From assembly GCA_002427735.1 (NCBI GenBank), contig DIYP01000009.1, forward strand, positions 1 to 64,000: DNA of 64,000 nucleotides, in the 5' to 3' direction. Both the position numbers and the translations under genes were made by a program. Origin of the DNA: Flavobacteriales bacterium UBA6051 (lineage in GTDB: Bacteria; Bacteroidota; Bacteroidia; Flavobacteriales_D; Crocinitomicaceae). This document shows, in pieces, positions 25,420 to 35,107 of the stretch (position 1 is its first letter; each line of letters starts with the position of its first letter). Under the pieces are notes generated by a model that saw only the letters and a list, made by a program, of their open reading frames with translations, did not search any database and was not told the DNA's origin.

Positions 25420-26208
25420 ATGGCGGAGGGGAATTTAAGAAAGATGCGAACGAATCTCGGCGAAAGCGTTGAATATACAATGTGTCTTTCCGAGGATGTT
25501 GACGTTAATGCTCTGGTTGGGCATGAGATTCAATTGGAGTGGTCTGGGAAAATTAATTGCCAGAAATGTGGGAAGGTGACGAAAAGTTCTTTCGGAGAAG
25601 GTTTTTGCTATTCCTGTTTTACAACCGCTGCCGAGGCTGCCGAATGCATTATTCGACCTGAGCTTTGCAGAGCGCATCTTGGAGAGGGGAGAGACCCTGA
25701 GTGGGAAGAGCGTAATCATAATCAACCGCATGTGGTTTACCTTGCTGCCTCAAGTGCAGTGAAAGTGGGGATCACTCGCGCAACGCAAGTGCCCACGCGT
25801 TGGATAGATCAAGGGGCAACATCGGCAATTCGATTAGCAGAAACGGCGAATCGTTATGAGGCTGGAGTTCTAGAGGTAGCACTCAAAGAGTTTTTTACTG
25901 ATAAGACGCATTGGCAAAAGATGCTCAAGAATGATATTGATGAGAGCATTGACCTTGTCGAATCGAAATGGGAACTAGAGGAACACCTTCCTGGTGACAT
26001 TATTGATCAATTTTCGGAGGATGATGAAATTATTGAATTGAATTATCCTGTAATTGCTTATCCAGAAAAAGTAAAGAGTTTATCCTTTGATAAAATGCCG
26101 CTGATTCAAGGTAAGTTGATGGGGGTCAAAGGCCAATATCTCATTTTTGAATCAGGACAAGTTTTAAATATTCGTAAACACACTGGTTATTATGTGGAAG
26201 TTAGGTAG
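25420..26208 (+). CDS. DUF2797 protein with zinc ribbon and GIY-YIG-like core
   Basis: 262 residues. A four-cysteine ribbon (CQKCGK ... CYSC) lies near residues 48-68, and a second Cys pair follows in CIIRPELC. After it comes VVYLAASSAVKVGITRATQ with the downstream RWIDQGA, the hallmark of DUF2797. This block resembles the beta-strand and helix of GIY-YIG nucleases (YLA..., KVGIT). Whether it cuts nucleic acid is unknown. It follows gldC closely and overlaps the next gene by 17 bases. Confidence 0.8.
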   Translation: MAEGNLRKMRTNLGESVEYTMCLSEDVDVNALVGHEIQLEWSGKINCQKCGKVTKSSFGEGFCYSCFTTAAEAAECIIRPELCRAHLGEGRDPEWEERNHNQPHVVYLAASSAVKVGITRATQVPTRWIDQGATSAIRLAETANRYEAGVLEVALKEFFTDKTHWQKMLKNDIDESIDLVESKWELEEHLPGDIIDQFSEDDEIIELNYPVIAYPEKVKSLSFDKMPLIQGKLMGVKGQYLIFESGQVLNIRKHTGYYVEVR

Positions 26209-27463
26209 TTTTATTTTCGTCTTATCACTCTCGTTTTCAGCTATTTCCCAAACATGGCAATGGACTGAGATGTCGCCTATGCCCTTCCAAACTGCAAATA
26301 ATGCCGTGTGCGAAGCATTTGTTGGGAATAGTGAATTTATGTACTCATTTGGAGGAATAGATACTTCTAAAGTTTATACGGGAATTCACAATCGTTGTTT
26401 TCGATATGATGTGGCCAATGATGCGTGGTCGGAAATAGATTCTTTACCTGATCCAGAACCTAAGATTGCAGCAGCAGCGTCTTTCGTAAAAGGAAAGATT
26501 TATATCATCGGGGGGTATCATGTTTATCAGAATGGTAGTGAAACCTCGTCTGAATTGGTGCATATCTATAATCCTGCGACCAACAGTTTTGAGGCAAACG
26601 GTGCTCCAATTCCTACAGCAATTGATGATCAGGTGCAATGCGTCTACAAAGACAGCCTGATTTTTGTGGTTACTGGCTGGAGCAACACGACAAACGTTCC
26701 TAATGTGCAGATTTACGACCCTTCATTGGATCAATGGCAGGCTGGAACAAGCACGGTGAATACAAGTTATTTTAAAGCTTTTGGGGCCTCTGGGGAGATT
26801 ATAGGGGATACGCTTTATTATCATGGTGGAGCAGCAGGGATGACATTTGCAGCGCGTAGTTTCATGCGTAAGGGATACATTAACCCGAATGATCCAACGG
26901 ATATTACCTGGGAATTGATGGAAGATGCACCAGGAAATGCAGGCTACCGTTCTGCATGCAGTTCTGAGGGGAATACAGTTTTTTGGGTAGGAGGATCACC
27001 GACTTCGTACAATTACAATGGAATTGCTTACAATGGAAGTGGAGGCGTGAATCCTTCGGCTAGAGTGTTACACTTTAATAATTCCACCTATGGGTATAGT
27101 GATGAAGTGGCGCAGCCCTATGGTGTTATGGATCTTAGAGGAATTGCAAAGCTCGGAAATGGTAGATGGATGATTTGCGGGGGAATGGACACAAATCAGG
27201 TTGTATCGAACCGTACTTTTCTACTGGAAAGTGCAACGGTTGGGAGTCAGAAGTTAGACGAAGAGATGTTTAATGTGCGCGATTTTGACGATTATTTAAT
27301 AGTTGAAACGCCCATTGAAACCAGGGCGAAGTTGACGGATGCTACGGGTAGAATAGTTCGTGAATTTGGTCCTGAAAGATCGTTTAAAATAGAACGATCG
27401 ATTTACCCTTCTGGCGTTTATATTTTTAGTTCAGGTACAACGAGTGTACGCATTTACATGTAG
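26192..27463 (+). CDS. Secreted kelch-repeat protein with T9SS sorting domain
   Basis: 423 residues. Signal peptide MWKLGSFIFVLSLSFSAIS, then several kelch-type blades (MYSFGGIDTS, IYIIGGYHVY, MICGGMDTN) that should make a beta-propeller. The last ~75 residues are a T9SS type A sorting domain (LTDATGRIVREFG ... YPSGVYIF). It should be exported through the Sec pathway and then the T9SS and released or attached outside the cell. Its start lies inside the end of the DUF2797 gene, so translation is coupled. Confidence 0.85.
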   Translation: MWKLGSFIFVLSLSFSAISQTWQWTEMSPMPFQTANNAVCEAFVGNSEFMYSFGGIDTSKVYTGIHNRCFRYDVANDAWSEIDSLPDPEPKIAAAASFVKGKIYIIGGYHVYQNGSETSSELVHIYNPATNSFEANGAPIPTAIDDQVQCVYKDSLIFVVTGWSNTTNVPNVQIYDPSLDQWQAGTSTVNTSYFKAFGASGEIIGDTLYYHGGAAGMTFAARSFMRKGYINPNDPTDITWELMEDAPGNAGYRSACSSEGNTVFWVGGSPTSYNYNGIAYNGSGGVNPSARVLHFNNSTYGYSDEVAQPYGVMDLRGIAKLGNGRWMICGGMDTNQVVSNRTFLLESATVGSQKLDEEMFNVRDFDDYLIVETPIETRAKLTDATGRIVREFGPERSFKIERSIYPSGVYIFSSGTTSVRIYM

Positions 27464-27465
27464 GA

Positions 27466-28131
27466 ATGGGAAAGAACAAATTGAAGAAGTTTGCTGCGGT
27501 AAAGTCATACGAGCATTTTTTTGAGCCTACTATTAAGGAGCCTTTTGCAATGAAAGGTAAGTGGCGTGAGGAGTTTTTTAAAAATGATCATCCAATTGTA
27601 TTAGAACTTGGTTGTGGCAAGGGAGAATATTCTGTAGGACTGGCAAAACACTTTCCTGAAAGGAACTTTATCGGTGTAGACATCAAGGGAGCACGCATGT
27701 TTGTGGGCGCCGAACAAGCGCTGAATGAGAATATGAAAAACGTGGCTTTCCTAAGGACACGGATTGATTTTATCGAAGACTATTTTGGGGAAGGAGAAAT
27801 TGACGAAATTTGGTTGACTTTCTCTGATCCACAACCCAAGAAGCCAAACAAGCGATTGTCTTCTCCGGTATTCATAGAGCGTTACCGTAAAATTTTAAAG
27901 CCTGGAGGCTTGGTTCATATGAAAACCGATAGCGATTTGCTTTTTGAGTATACGGAGGAGCAGATCAAAGAGCATTATGAATGCTTGGAACTTACTTGGG
28001 ATTTGTATGGAGAGTTGCCTGAGAATATTGATCCCGTAACGCGCGATATCTTTCACATTAAAACGCATTACGAAAAGCTATTTACAGAACGAGGTTCTGT
28101 CATTAAATACACGCGGTTCAAGATTAACTAA
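27466..28131 (+). CDS. trmB: tRNA (guanine-N7-)-methyltransferase TrmB
   Basis: 221 residues. Methylates N7 of G46 in the tRNA variable loop using SAM. Motif I is VLELGCGKGEYSVGLA, and the catalytic signature is FSDPQPKKPNKR (FxDPWPKxxHxKRR in other phyla). It lies two bases after the kelch gene. Its stop codon TAA overlaps the convergent stop TAG of the next gene in CTAA. Confidence 0.96.
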   Translation: MGKNKLKKFAAVKSYEHFFEPTIKEPFAMKGKWREEFFKNDHPIVLELGCGKGEYSVGLAKHFPERNFIGVDIKGARMFVGAEQALNENMKNVAFLRTRIDFIEDYFGEGEIDEIWLTFSDPQPKKPNKRLSSPVFIERYRKILKPGGLVHMKTDSDLLFEYTEEQIKEHYECLELTWDLYGELPENIDPVTRDIFHIKTHYEKLFTERGSVIKYTRFKIN

Positions 28132-29630
28132 TTACCGGTGTAATAGTACAATCGGGTCTGACCATTCGACAATTGATCAATATATAAACTTCCCGTTTTT
28201 CGCGCGTTTACTGTGCGCCCAAGAAGATCAACCGTTCGAATGACGGTTGGTTCGTTATGTTCCAATTCTGATACACTCAGGTAGCAGTTACCATCATAGG
28301 TTAATGGAAAAGACCCAATTCGACCTACACCATAAGGAACATAAACTTGATAAGTTTCTCCCAGAATAGGGAGAATGGCTTGTGTTGTTTCTCCTGTGGA
28401 CCATTCATAGGAGCTATAAGCATTTTCCGCCTTGATATATGTCTGACCCAATGAATCAAAACAATAAATTGTAGGACGCGGTAGCGTAAAGTCAAGGTAA
28501 AATGGATTGGCGCGATAACTTTGAACACTATCCGAAAAATAATAGGTTGCAGCGACGTCAAAGTTGCTATCGTAAATATGGATGCTAGGATAGGGACGCA
28601 TAATATTTCCATATCCCATTACTCCGTAGTCCCCAATTTGTCTATGACCTCCCATTGACCTACTGTAAACATTGGGATCGAATTCTTCTACTAAAGTTGC
28701 CGTCCAGTTGACAGTATCCAGCTCATACACAACTCCACGTGTTTTCTGTGGATTCGCCAGATTGCCGTTATCATATATGGAAATGCGATTGTTCCCAATG
28801 TCACGAGCGTCATGTTGAGCACTGAAGCCTTGATCACCGATGAACATAAAATCACTATTCGCTCCACCTAAACGCCAAATGACATCGCCGGAGGAACGAT
28901 CTATCTTAACTACTGCGTTGATATGCCTGCCAGACGCGATCATATTTCCATCTTCTGTTTCATGCACCGAATTCATATGGAAATAGTCAAAGTCATTCAC
29001 ATTATAATTAAAACCATAGGCTTCAGAAGGGTGGACATGATCACAACTGTTCCAGTCATAGATAAGATTGTTGTTCGAATCAAATACTTGAATTCCGTTA
29101 CAACGAACTGTGGTATTCGCATTTCCTGGAGAACCATTAATGGTATAAGGACTAAGGTCGAAAATGCTATCACGTTGGGTGATGATATATTGGTTGCCAT
29201 TGGGCATGGTACAATACTCATGACTATCCGGATTGTTGCCAATTGGCGCAATACTATCAACAAACTGGAGCAGTGTATCCAGCATTACATATTGTATCTG
29301 ATTTCCACCATAAATCAACGTTTCTCCGAATCGTTTGAGTTCTGGAATGTAGTGGAGGTTATTCATGGCTGCAATTCCAGAAGGACTTTCCTGATACCAG
29401 GCGATATATCCATCGGGATCGAGTATGATTCCTCGGTGTAGATCATATTCTGCAGGTTGACTCGCTGGTTCACGATGAAAAGAATTTACACAGATGTAAA
29501 AATCGATCAGTGAATCTGTCGCATCGTATTCATAGGGGTAAACACCACTTGGAACCGGACGATTAAAATTTTGTCCGAATAAAAAATTCCCGAGAATAAG
29601 AAATTCTAAAATTAGCAGTGCTGAGCGCAT
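28128..29630 (-). CDS. Secreted arylsulfotransferase-like (ASST-fold) protein
   Basis: 500 residues. Signal peptide MRSALLILEFLILGNFLFGQ. The core shows the ASST pattern: FDYFHMNSVHETEDGNMIAS followed by RHINAVVKIDRSSGDVIWRLGG and SAQHDARD, all beta-propeller blades with the conserved histidines. The C-terminal ~60 residues (VSELEHNEPTVIRTVDLLGR) look like a T9SS type A sorting domain. A PAPS-independent sulfotransferase role would need the active-site His and Arg to be verified. Many Bacteroidota relatives may be non-catalytic. It abuts clpX by sharing one base. Confidence 0.8.
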   Translation of the reverse strand: MRSALLILEFLILGNFLFGQNFNRPVPSGVYPYEYDATDSLIDFYICVNSFHREPASQPAEYDLHRGIILDPDGYIAWYQESPSGIAAMNNLHYIPELKRFGETLIYGGNQIQYVMLDTLLQFVDSIAPIGNNPDSHEYCTMPNGNQYIITQRDSIFDLSPYTINGSPGNANTTVRCNGIQVFDSNNNLIYDWNSCDHVHPSEAYGFNYNVNDFDYFHMNSVHETEDGNMIASGRHINAVVKIDRSSGDVIWRLGGANSDFMFIGDQGFSAQHDARDIGNNRISIYDNGNLANPQKTRGVVYELDTVNWTATLVEEFDPNVYSRSMGGHRQIGDYGVMGYGNIMRPYPSIHIYDSNFDVAATYYFSDSVQSYRANPFYLDFTLPRPTIYCFDSLGQTYIKAENAYSSYEWSTGETTQAILPILGETYQVYVPYGVGRIGSFPLTYDGNCYLSVSELEHNEPTVIRTVDLLGRTVNARKTGSLYIDQLSNGQTRLYYYTGN

Positions 29631-30850
29631 TACGCAACTCTCAGTTTAGCCATCTTAGATTTAGAGAATTGTGCCTTTGCGTATTCGATTTCCACACGGA
29701 ATTCTTTTTCATCACGTGATGGAAGATCATACATCGCTTCATTTAGAATAGCTTCACAAATAGATCGAAGACCACGTGCTCCTAGCTTAAACTCTATCGC
29801 TTTTTGAACGATGAACTCTAGCACTTCATTGTCAAATTTGAGGTCAATACCGTCCAATTCAAACAATCGAATGTATTGCTTGATCAAAGCGTTTTTAGGC
29901 TCAGTCAAAATACGTTTCAATGCATCAGCTCCTAGAGGCTCTAAATACGTAAGAACTGGGAAACGCCCAATTAATTCTGGAATAAGTCCAAAGCTCTTGA
30001 TATCAGTCGGATTAATATACTTGAGTAAAGATTCTTGATCCACGCGAATTTCATCAGAAGTTGAGAATCCGATGGTCTGACGATTCACACGACTTGCAAT
30101 AATATTTTCAACCCCGTCAAATGCTCCTCCACAAATGAAAAGAATATTCTTTGTATCGATTTGAATCATTTTTTGTTCAGGGTGCTTACGACCTCCTTGC
30201 GGTGGAACGTTCACCTGAGAACCTTCCAACAGCTTCAATAGTGCCTGCTGAACACCTTCTCCAGACACATCACGTGTAATCGAAGGATTGTCACTTTTTC
30301 GGGCGATTTTATCAATTTCATCAACGAAGACAATCCCTTGTTGTGCTGCATTTACATTATAGTCCGCAGCTTGTAATAATCGAGAGAGAATACTCTCAAC
30401 ATCTTCACCTACGTAACCTGCCTCTGTAAGAACTGTTGCATCTGCAATACAGAAAGGAACATTGAGCATCTTGGCAATTGTCTTTGCTAAAAGCGTTTTA
30501 CCAGTACCGGTTCTACCAACAAGAATGACGTTTGATTTTTCGATTTCAATTTCGTCATTGCCAGCTTTCTGATTCAATCGTTTATAGTGATTGTAGACCG
30601 CTACAGACAGTACCTTTTTGGCATCTTCTTGGCCAATTACATAGTCGTCTAGTTTGGCCTTTATTTCGGCCGGTTTTAAGACATTAACGATACTCTCACC
30701 TTTATCGGCATGAATATCCTCTTCTTTCACAATGGAATGCGCTTGTGTAACACAACTTTCACAAATGTGACCTGATACACCAGCAATGAGCATTCCCACC
30801 TCTTCACGAGATCTACCACAAAATGAACAACCTGCTTCTTTCTTTGACAT
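29630..30850 (-). CDS. clpX: ATP-dependent protease ATPase subunit ClpX
   Basis: 406 residues starting at the ATG (30850); a TTG 12 bases upstream is less likely. Unfolds tagged substrates and feeds them to ClpP. The zinc-binding domain has Cys8, Cys11, Cys30 and Cys33, the Walker A is GRTGTGKT, and the pore and sensor motifs follow, including FVDEIDKI. ClpP lies 80 bases upstream on the same strand, so a clpP-clpX operon is likely. Confidence 0.98.
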   Translation of the reverse strand: MSKKEAGCSFCGRSREEVGMLIAGVSGHICESCVTQAHSIVKEEDIHADKGESIVNVLKPAEIKAKLDDYVIGQEDAKKVLSVAVYNHYKRLNQKAGNDEIEIEKSNVILVGRTGTGKTLLAKTIAKMLNVPFCIADATVLTEAGYVGEDVESILSRLLQAADYNVNAAQQGIVFVDEIDKIARKSDNPSITRDVSGEGVQQALLKLLEGSQVNVPPQGGRKHPEQKMIQIDTKNILFICGGAFDGVENIIASRVNRQTIGFSTSDEIRVDQESLLKYINPTDIKSFGLIPELIGRFPVLTYLEPLGADALKRILTEPKNALIKQYIRLFELDGIDLKFDNEVLEFIVQKAIEFKLGARGLRSICEAILNEAMYDLPSRDEKEFRVEIEYAKAQFSKSKMAKLRVA

Positions 30851-30930
30851 AATGCTTGACAAAAAAGCCCGTCGCCGTCCCGACCAGTATCAGGAGGTTT
30901 CAGGGCTCAATTAGTACTCACAAAAATAGG

Positions 30931-31599
30931 CTATTTAGGGTTACGAAGCAATACTTCGTCTACCATACCATATTCTTTTGCTTCTTGAGAAGTCATCCAA
31001 TAATCTCTATCTGAATCTTCCCAAACTTTATCATAATCCTGCTTTGAATGCGTCGCAATAATATCGTACAACTCTTTCTTCAACTTTTGAATCTCACGCG
31101 CTGTGATTTCAATATCAGAAGCTTGTCCTTGTGCTCCACCTAAAGGTTGATGGATCATAACACGAGAATGCTTCAAGGCTGAACGCTTACCATCCGCTCC
31201 AGCGCACAAAAGAACAGCGCCCATAGAAGCCGCCATACCAGTACAGATTGTAGCGACGTCAGGGTTGATGTATTGCATTGTATCGTAAATCCCCAGTCCC
31301 GCATATACGGATCCTCCTGGAGAGTTCAAGTAGATCTGAATATCTTTTTTCGCATCTACTGACTCAAGGAATAAGAGCTGCGCATTAATGATATTTGCTA
31401 CCTGATCATTGATTCCTGTTCCAAGGAAGATGATTCTATCCATCATCAGACGCGAAAAAACGTCCATTTGTGTCATGTTTAATGGGCGCTCTTCTATGAT
31501 GTAAGGAGTCAACGACGATTCTATATAGTTTTCTACGTGCATGCTACTAATACCATGATGTTTAGTCGCATATTTTTTGAATTCTTTGTTATCGAACAT
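30931..31599 (-). CDS. clpP: ATP-dependent Clp protease proteolytic subunit ClpP
   Basis: 222 residues. Serine peptidase barrel with Ser125 (in GMAASMGA) and His150 (in MIHQPLGG); the third catalytic residue Asp lies further on in the C-terminal third. N-terminal ~30 residues (FKKYATKHHGISS) are a lineage-typical extension. Works with ClpX, encoded directly downstream. Confidence 0.98.
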   Translation of the reverse strand: MFDNKEFKKYATKHHGISSMHVENYIESSLTPYIIEERPLNMTQMDVFSRLMMDRIIFLGTGINDQVANIINAQLLFLESVDAKKDIQIYLNSPGGSVYAGLGIYDTMQYINPDVATICTGMAASMGAVLLCAGADGKRSALKHSRVMIHQPLGGAQGQASDIEITAREIQKLKKELYDIIATHSKQDYDKVWEDSDRDYWMTSQEAKEYGMVDEVLLRNPK

Positions 31600-31832
31600 A
31601 GTATGATTCTAATTTATTTAGCCGATTATACTGCTTTCGCAAAGGCTAGTTTCTACTGAACGTTAAAGATATAAGCAAAGTTGGGATTGACAATCAAAAA
31701 AAAACTTAAAATATGTTCGGTACTTGACGTTTTTTGAGACTTTATCACTACAGTATATGAAATAGAAAATATGTAGCGGGAGTCAGGTACGGAGCTTCCC
31801 TAAATATTATTCGGATTGTATGATTAAATTTA

Positions 31833-32756
31833 ATGTTCATACATCGAGTTTTGAAACCTGAATCAATTAGAAATAAGCGCATTCTTCTGTCTCCTTTGAA
31901 TTGGGGTATGGGACATGTTTCTCGATGCATTGGGCTCATTGATCAGTTGCTGAAGCAGGATAATGAAGTCTTTGTGGCATGTTCAGCAAGTCAGCAATCT
32001 GTTTTTGAGGAGTACTTTGATGATTTGGTATACATCTCGCACGATCCTTATCCATTTAAGTTTGGAGGTAAAGGACACTTTGCGTTAGATCTCCTGAGAC
32101 GAGCTTTTCAACTTTCACGCCGAAGAAAAAGAGAACTAGATGAGGTAAAACAGCTTGTTAATGATTTTAATATTGATATTGTCATTGCAGATCATCGTTA
32201 TGGTTTTCGGTGTTTAAATGCGTATTCGATCTTTGTAACGCATCAGGTGACTTTACCAGTGCTTTGGTACGAGGCCCCCGTTCAATGGCTCCATCGGCAT
32301 CTTTTGAAAAAATTTGACAGGATTTGGATAATGGATTACCAGGATAATCGACTGGCAGGAAAGCTTTCCAGAAATACACCATTGCACCCTGCGGACTATA
32401 TCGGACCGTATTCAAGATTTCAATTGTATAATTTGAATAGAGATCATGATGAGGATGTTGTGCTGATAGCGAGCGGACCAGAAGTTTATGCACAGCAGTT
32501 GATAGGTGAGGTACTAAAAAGAAATAAGAATATAGTTATCATTGCCTCTGATCAAATTAATGTGAATGGCAATAGAGCTATTACAGGCTGGAGAAATCAG
32601 GACCAATTCATACTCAAAACAAGAAAGATCATTTCGAGGTCAGGATATTCGACAATCATGGATTTATGCTTCTTACAAACAGCTTCAGAGCTTATTTCTA
32701 CACCTGGACAACGTGAACAAGAGTATCTAATGTTATTGCATAAAAAAGCGCCTTGA
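31833..32756 (+). CDS. Glycosyltransferase of the MurG/GT28-like family
   Basis: 307 residues with the opening signature RILLSPLNWGMGHVSRCIGL, seen in Bacteroidota proteins related to the MurG fold (GT-B). The sugar-nucleotide domain ends with ISRSGYSTIMDL and STPGQREQEYL, the donor-binding motifs. Acceptor unknown; envelope polysaccharide or lipid is likely. It has its own upstream gap of about 230 bases, and the terminator at 32742 overlaps its last codons. Confidence 0.75.
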   Translation: MFIHRVLKPESIRNKRILLSPLNWGMGHVSRCIGLIDQLLKQDNEVFVACSASQQSVFEEYFDDLVYISHDPYPFKFGGKGHFALDLLRRAFQLSRRRKRELDEVKQLVNDFNIDIVIADHRYGFRCLNAYSIFVTHQVTLPVLWYEAPVQWLHRHLLKKFDRIWIMDYQDNRLAGKLSRNTPLHPADYIGPYSRFQLYNLNRDHDEDVVLIASGPEVYAQQLIGEVLKRNKNIVIIASDQINVNGNRAITGWRNQDQFILKTRKIISRSGYSTIMDLCFLQTASELISTPGQREQEYLMLLHKKAP

Positions 32757-32780
32757 ACAGATGGTTCAAAGCGCTTTTTT
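32742..32780. terminator. Bidirectional terminator between convergent genes
   Basis: AAAAAAGCGC-c-TTGAAC pairs with GTTCAA-AGCGCTTTTTT around a short loop. T runs exist on both strands. It spans the stop codon of the glycosyltransferase (32754-32756) and lies 19 bases past the stop of the minus-strand cargo gene, so it serves both. Confidence 0.9.
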
Positions 32781-32798
32781 GATTGTTCGAACTTAAAT

Positions 32799-34718
32799 TT
32801 ATCGCTTAAAAATCTTCTTTGAAGAGCCATCTTCAAAAATATGGATTTGAACACCTGGTTCATTTCCGTTAATCTCCTGACCTAAAAGGTTAATAATCTT
32901 AACAACATGAGTAGACTGGTCAAATCTATTGTCAATGGCAACAATAATAGAGTGAATAGCAGTTGTACCATCTAAATCCGTTTGTAAAAGTCGGTAATAA
33001 TTTACCGTTGCTTCATAATCTGTATCTACCAGTCCATAATGCAAAACACTTTCTGAGTTTTCAGCGGAAGCAACGCTCCCAACATATTCCCAGTGCTGAC
33101 CATCTGCCGTGCGCTCAACGTCAAAATGGCTTGAGTTTCGTTCAGAAATTGTTGTCCACGTCAATAGATTTCCGTGGTCGGTATCTTCTCCTGCGAAATA
33201 ACCTATTTCTACAGGTAGAAGAATAGTATTTAAGACGCAATCGTCGTCGCCATAAGAGGCAGCTGCGCCACCTGCTGAACTGAATGTCACAAAGTCGCCA
33301 TCACCTCCGGCAGCTGTGGTTTGTAGGAGTGTACTGTTGTAATTGTAATCAATGTTATCCACGTTACCAAGCGTACTAGTGATTGTACTATTGAAATATC
33401 TTAATCCACCTGTATTACCATTCTTAAATGTACCAGATGTACTCCAATCCGTATCGTTTGTATAAATAATGTAAATCGGACCAGCTCCACATAAACCTGA
33501 CCAGTCCAAAGCATCCGTACATAGACCATCGTGAGCAAGCACAAAAGAAGCGTTCGGAGGAAGTGTTGCTCCCGTTCCGTCGACGAAAGTTCCTGGACAA
33601 CCGGCGATAGTATTCAGAGCAGCTGTCGTTGTCGGGTTTGTAGTTAAATTATCTGTTAGAGATGCCGCTGGCAACGAAGTACCATAAGAGATATCGAAAT
33701 TTGTCGAATTGACTAGTACAGAGTGGTCTCCTGTATTTCCAAACACAAGTTCATTATACCCCTCGTCGCATGTTGGATTACAAGAATTGATAATAACAGA
33801 AGTAATATAAGCAGGCTGGGTAATACAAGAACCTAGTTGAGTGATTGTAAATGAACTGCTGGTACTTCCTGTCGTTGCAGGATTATCTGAAATAATTCTG
33901 ATTACATACCCTGAACCGCTTGCCACTGTGGCAGGAATAGTAAAGCTAATTGATCCGCTATTTGCAGTAGAAGATAGCGTGCCTATGTCCGTAGGACTTG
34001 CAAAACTACCAGAGGCATCAGACAATTGCACTGTGTACACATTTCCGGCGTTAAACGTTCCTGATGAAGTGAATGCCACAGAACCACTTGCTGTAGAAGG
34101 TACGCTACAGTCCACAGAAAAAGGTGCTCCACTGATAGCTCCAGTTGTAATTGTATTCGCAGAACCACACGGTGTGATCGACTGGCCACTGTTTAGCATG
34201 TCGTGAGATGACGCAGAAGGTCCACTCCAGGTGAAGTCAGCATAGGAACTTCCTGAACCCGTTAATTGAAGGGAGGAAGTAGTAGGAGTACTTCCGCTCT
34301 CAGTTACTCCTATATTTGTTGATGTAGCACCACTGGCATTTCCTGATGTTGCAGTGAAGCTACCTTCATAGCTTAAGAATTGAATTAAAGTGGCTGTGCA
34401 AGTATTGTAAAGTGCTATCCCATCTGGAGCGCCATTTTGAAGTCCCGTAATGGGAAACCAAATAGCACCGTAACCACATCCTTCGTCAGAAATAGTTCCG
34501 GAGAGAGCAGTAACGCTGTATGCTGCTCCATTACTACCATTATATGGTATCAACTGATAACAGGAAAGATCAGTCCCTGCTGGGCCTGCAATTTCAATTC
34601 CTTCATTAACGTCACCGCCAGAATTATCGTAGTGAATTTCATTAATCCATTGTGCTGATCCCACTAGAGGAAGCAGTAGAATGGTAAATAAGAGTCGAAT
34701 GTTTTTTGTTAGTTTCAT
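32799..34718 (-). CDS. Large secreted T9SS cargo with lamin-tail-like domain
   Basis: 639 residues. Signal peptide MKLTKNIRLLFTILLLPLVGSA, then WINEIHYDNSGGDVNEGIEI, the opening of a lamin-tail-type (LTD) domain. Two Ser/Thr/Gly-rich beta domains follow (residues ~100-330), then a second LTD-like block (ITSVIINSCNPTCDEGYNELVFGN). A C-terminal region with ILLPVEIGYFAGEDTDHGNLLTWTT, typical of the T9SS linker, precedes a short sorting domain (INLLGQEINGNEPG ... KIFKR). Probably an extracellular adhesive or nuclease-associated protein. Own promoter at 34870-34901. Confidence 0.8.
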   Translation of the reverse strand: MKLTKNIRLLFTILLLPLVGSAQWINEIHYDNSGGDVNEGIEIAGPAGTDLSCYQLIPYNGSNGAAYSVTALSGTISDEGCGYGAIWFPITGLQNGAPDGIALYNTCTATLIQFLSYEGSFTATSGNASGATSTNIGVTESGSTPTTSSLQLTGSGSSYADFTWSGPSASSHDMLNSGQSITPCGSANTITTGAISGAPFSVDCSVPSTASGSVAFTSSGTFNAGNVYTVQLSDASGSFASPTDIGTLSSTANSGSISFTIPATVASGSGYVIRIISDNPATTGSTSSSFTITQLGSCITQPAYITSVIINSCNPTCDEGYNELVFGNTGDHSVLVNSTNFDISYGTSLPAASLTDNLTTNPTTTAALNTIAGCPGTFVDGTGATLPPNASFVLAHDGLCTDALDWSGLCGAGPIYIIYTNDTDWSTSGTFKNGNTGGLRYFNSTITSTLGNVDNIDYNYNSTLLQTTAAGGDGDFVTFSSAGGAAASYGDDDCVLNTILLPVEIGYFAGEDTDHGNLLTWTTISERNSSHFDVERTADGQHWEYVGSVASAENSESVLHYGLVDTDYEATVNYYRLLQTDLDGTTAIHSIIVAIDNRFDQSTHVVKIINLLGQEINGNEPGVQIHIFEDGSSKKIFKR

Positions 34719-34729
34719 TTGTACCTCAG

Positions 34730-34781
34730 CTGGTAAATCTTTGCCAGAGACTTATTTCGCATCCACGAAAGCGTGCTCTGG
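34730..34781 (-). promoter_or_regulatory. Structured 5' leader with nested and alternative hairpins
   Basis: In the leader, CCAGAG (34744-34749) pairs with CTCTGG (34776-34781), enclosing an inner TTTCG/CGAAA stem (34755-34759 with 34766-34770). The same CCAG can also pair with CTGG at 34730-34733, close to the start codon at 34718. The two pairings exclude each other, so a switch is imaginable, though the short stem is weak. Confidence 0.35.
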
Positions 34782-34869
34782 AATTACGCCTAGTACAAAT
34801 TCCTCCCGTATAACATGCACATTGACATTGAGTAGCCTACAACAGTAATCATAATCTTTAGTTGTTCTC

Positions 34870-34901
34870 CAAATTTAGTGCAATATGTGCCTCATGTCAA
34901 A
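34870..34901 (-). promoter_or_regulatory. Promoter of the lamin-tail T9SS cargo gene
   Basis: On the minus strand TTTG (34898-34901) and TAAATTTG (34870-34877) are separated by 20 bases, matching both boxes of the Bacteroidota consensus. Predicted start is near 34863, giving a leader of about 145 bases. Confidence 0.65.
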
Positions 34902-35079
34902 TTTCTCAGATTGCAGTTATGAACACGGACAGTACTGAATAGCTGCAAGTTAGACATGTTAAGAAGTCAATGCTAAATGTTAAAACGGTTAAGTAGTAGA
35001 AATCTAGAAAGTGTAGTCTGGGAACAGTTATTAACAATTCACTTTTCCTTAATATAAAAATGATAAATGCTTAAATAAA

Positions 35080-35107
35080 AAAAGCCCGACCTGAAGGCCG
35101 GGCTTTT
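35080..35107 (-). terminator. Terminator of the OmpA/TPR lipoprotein gene
   Basis: AGCCCG and CGGGCT arms (with CC/GG inside and a TGAA loop), followed on the minus strand by seven T. It lies about 20 bases past the stop at 35126. Confidence 0.85.

Noticed and set aside
28923..29441. 172-residue plus-strand ORF antisense to the ASST-like gene
   Set aside because: Isoleucine-rich composition typical of a reversed beta-rich gene, no recognisable domain and no promoter.
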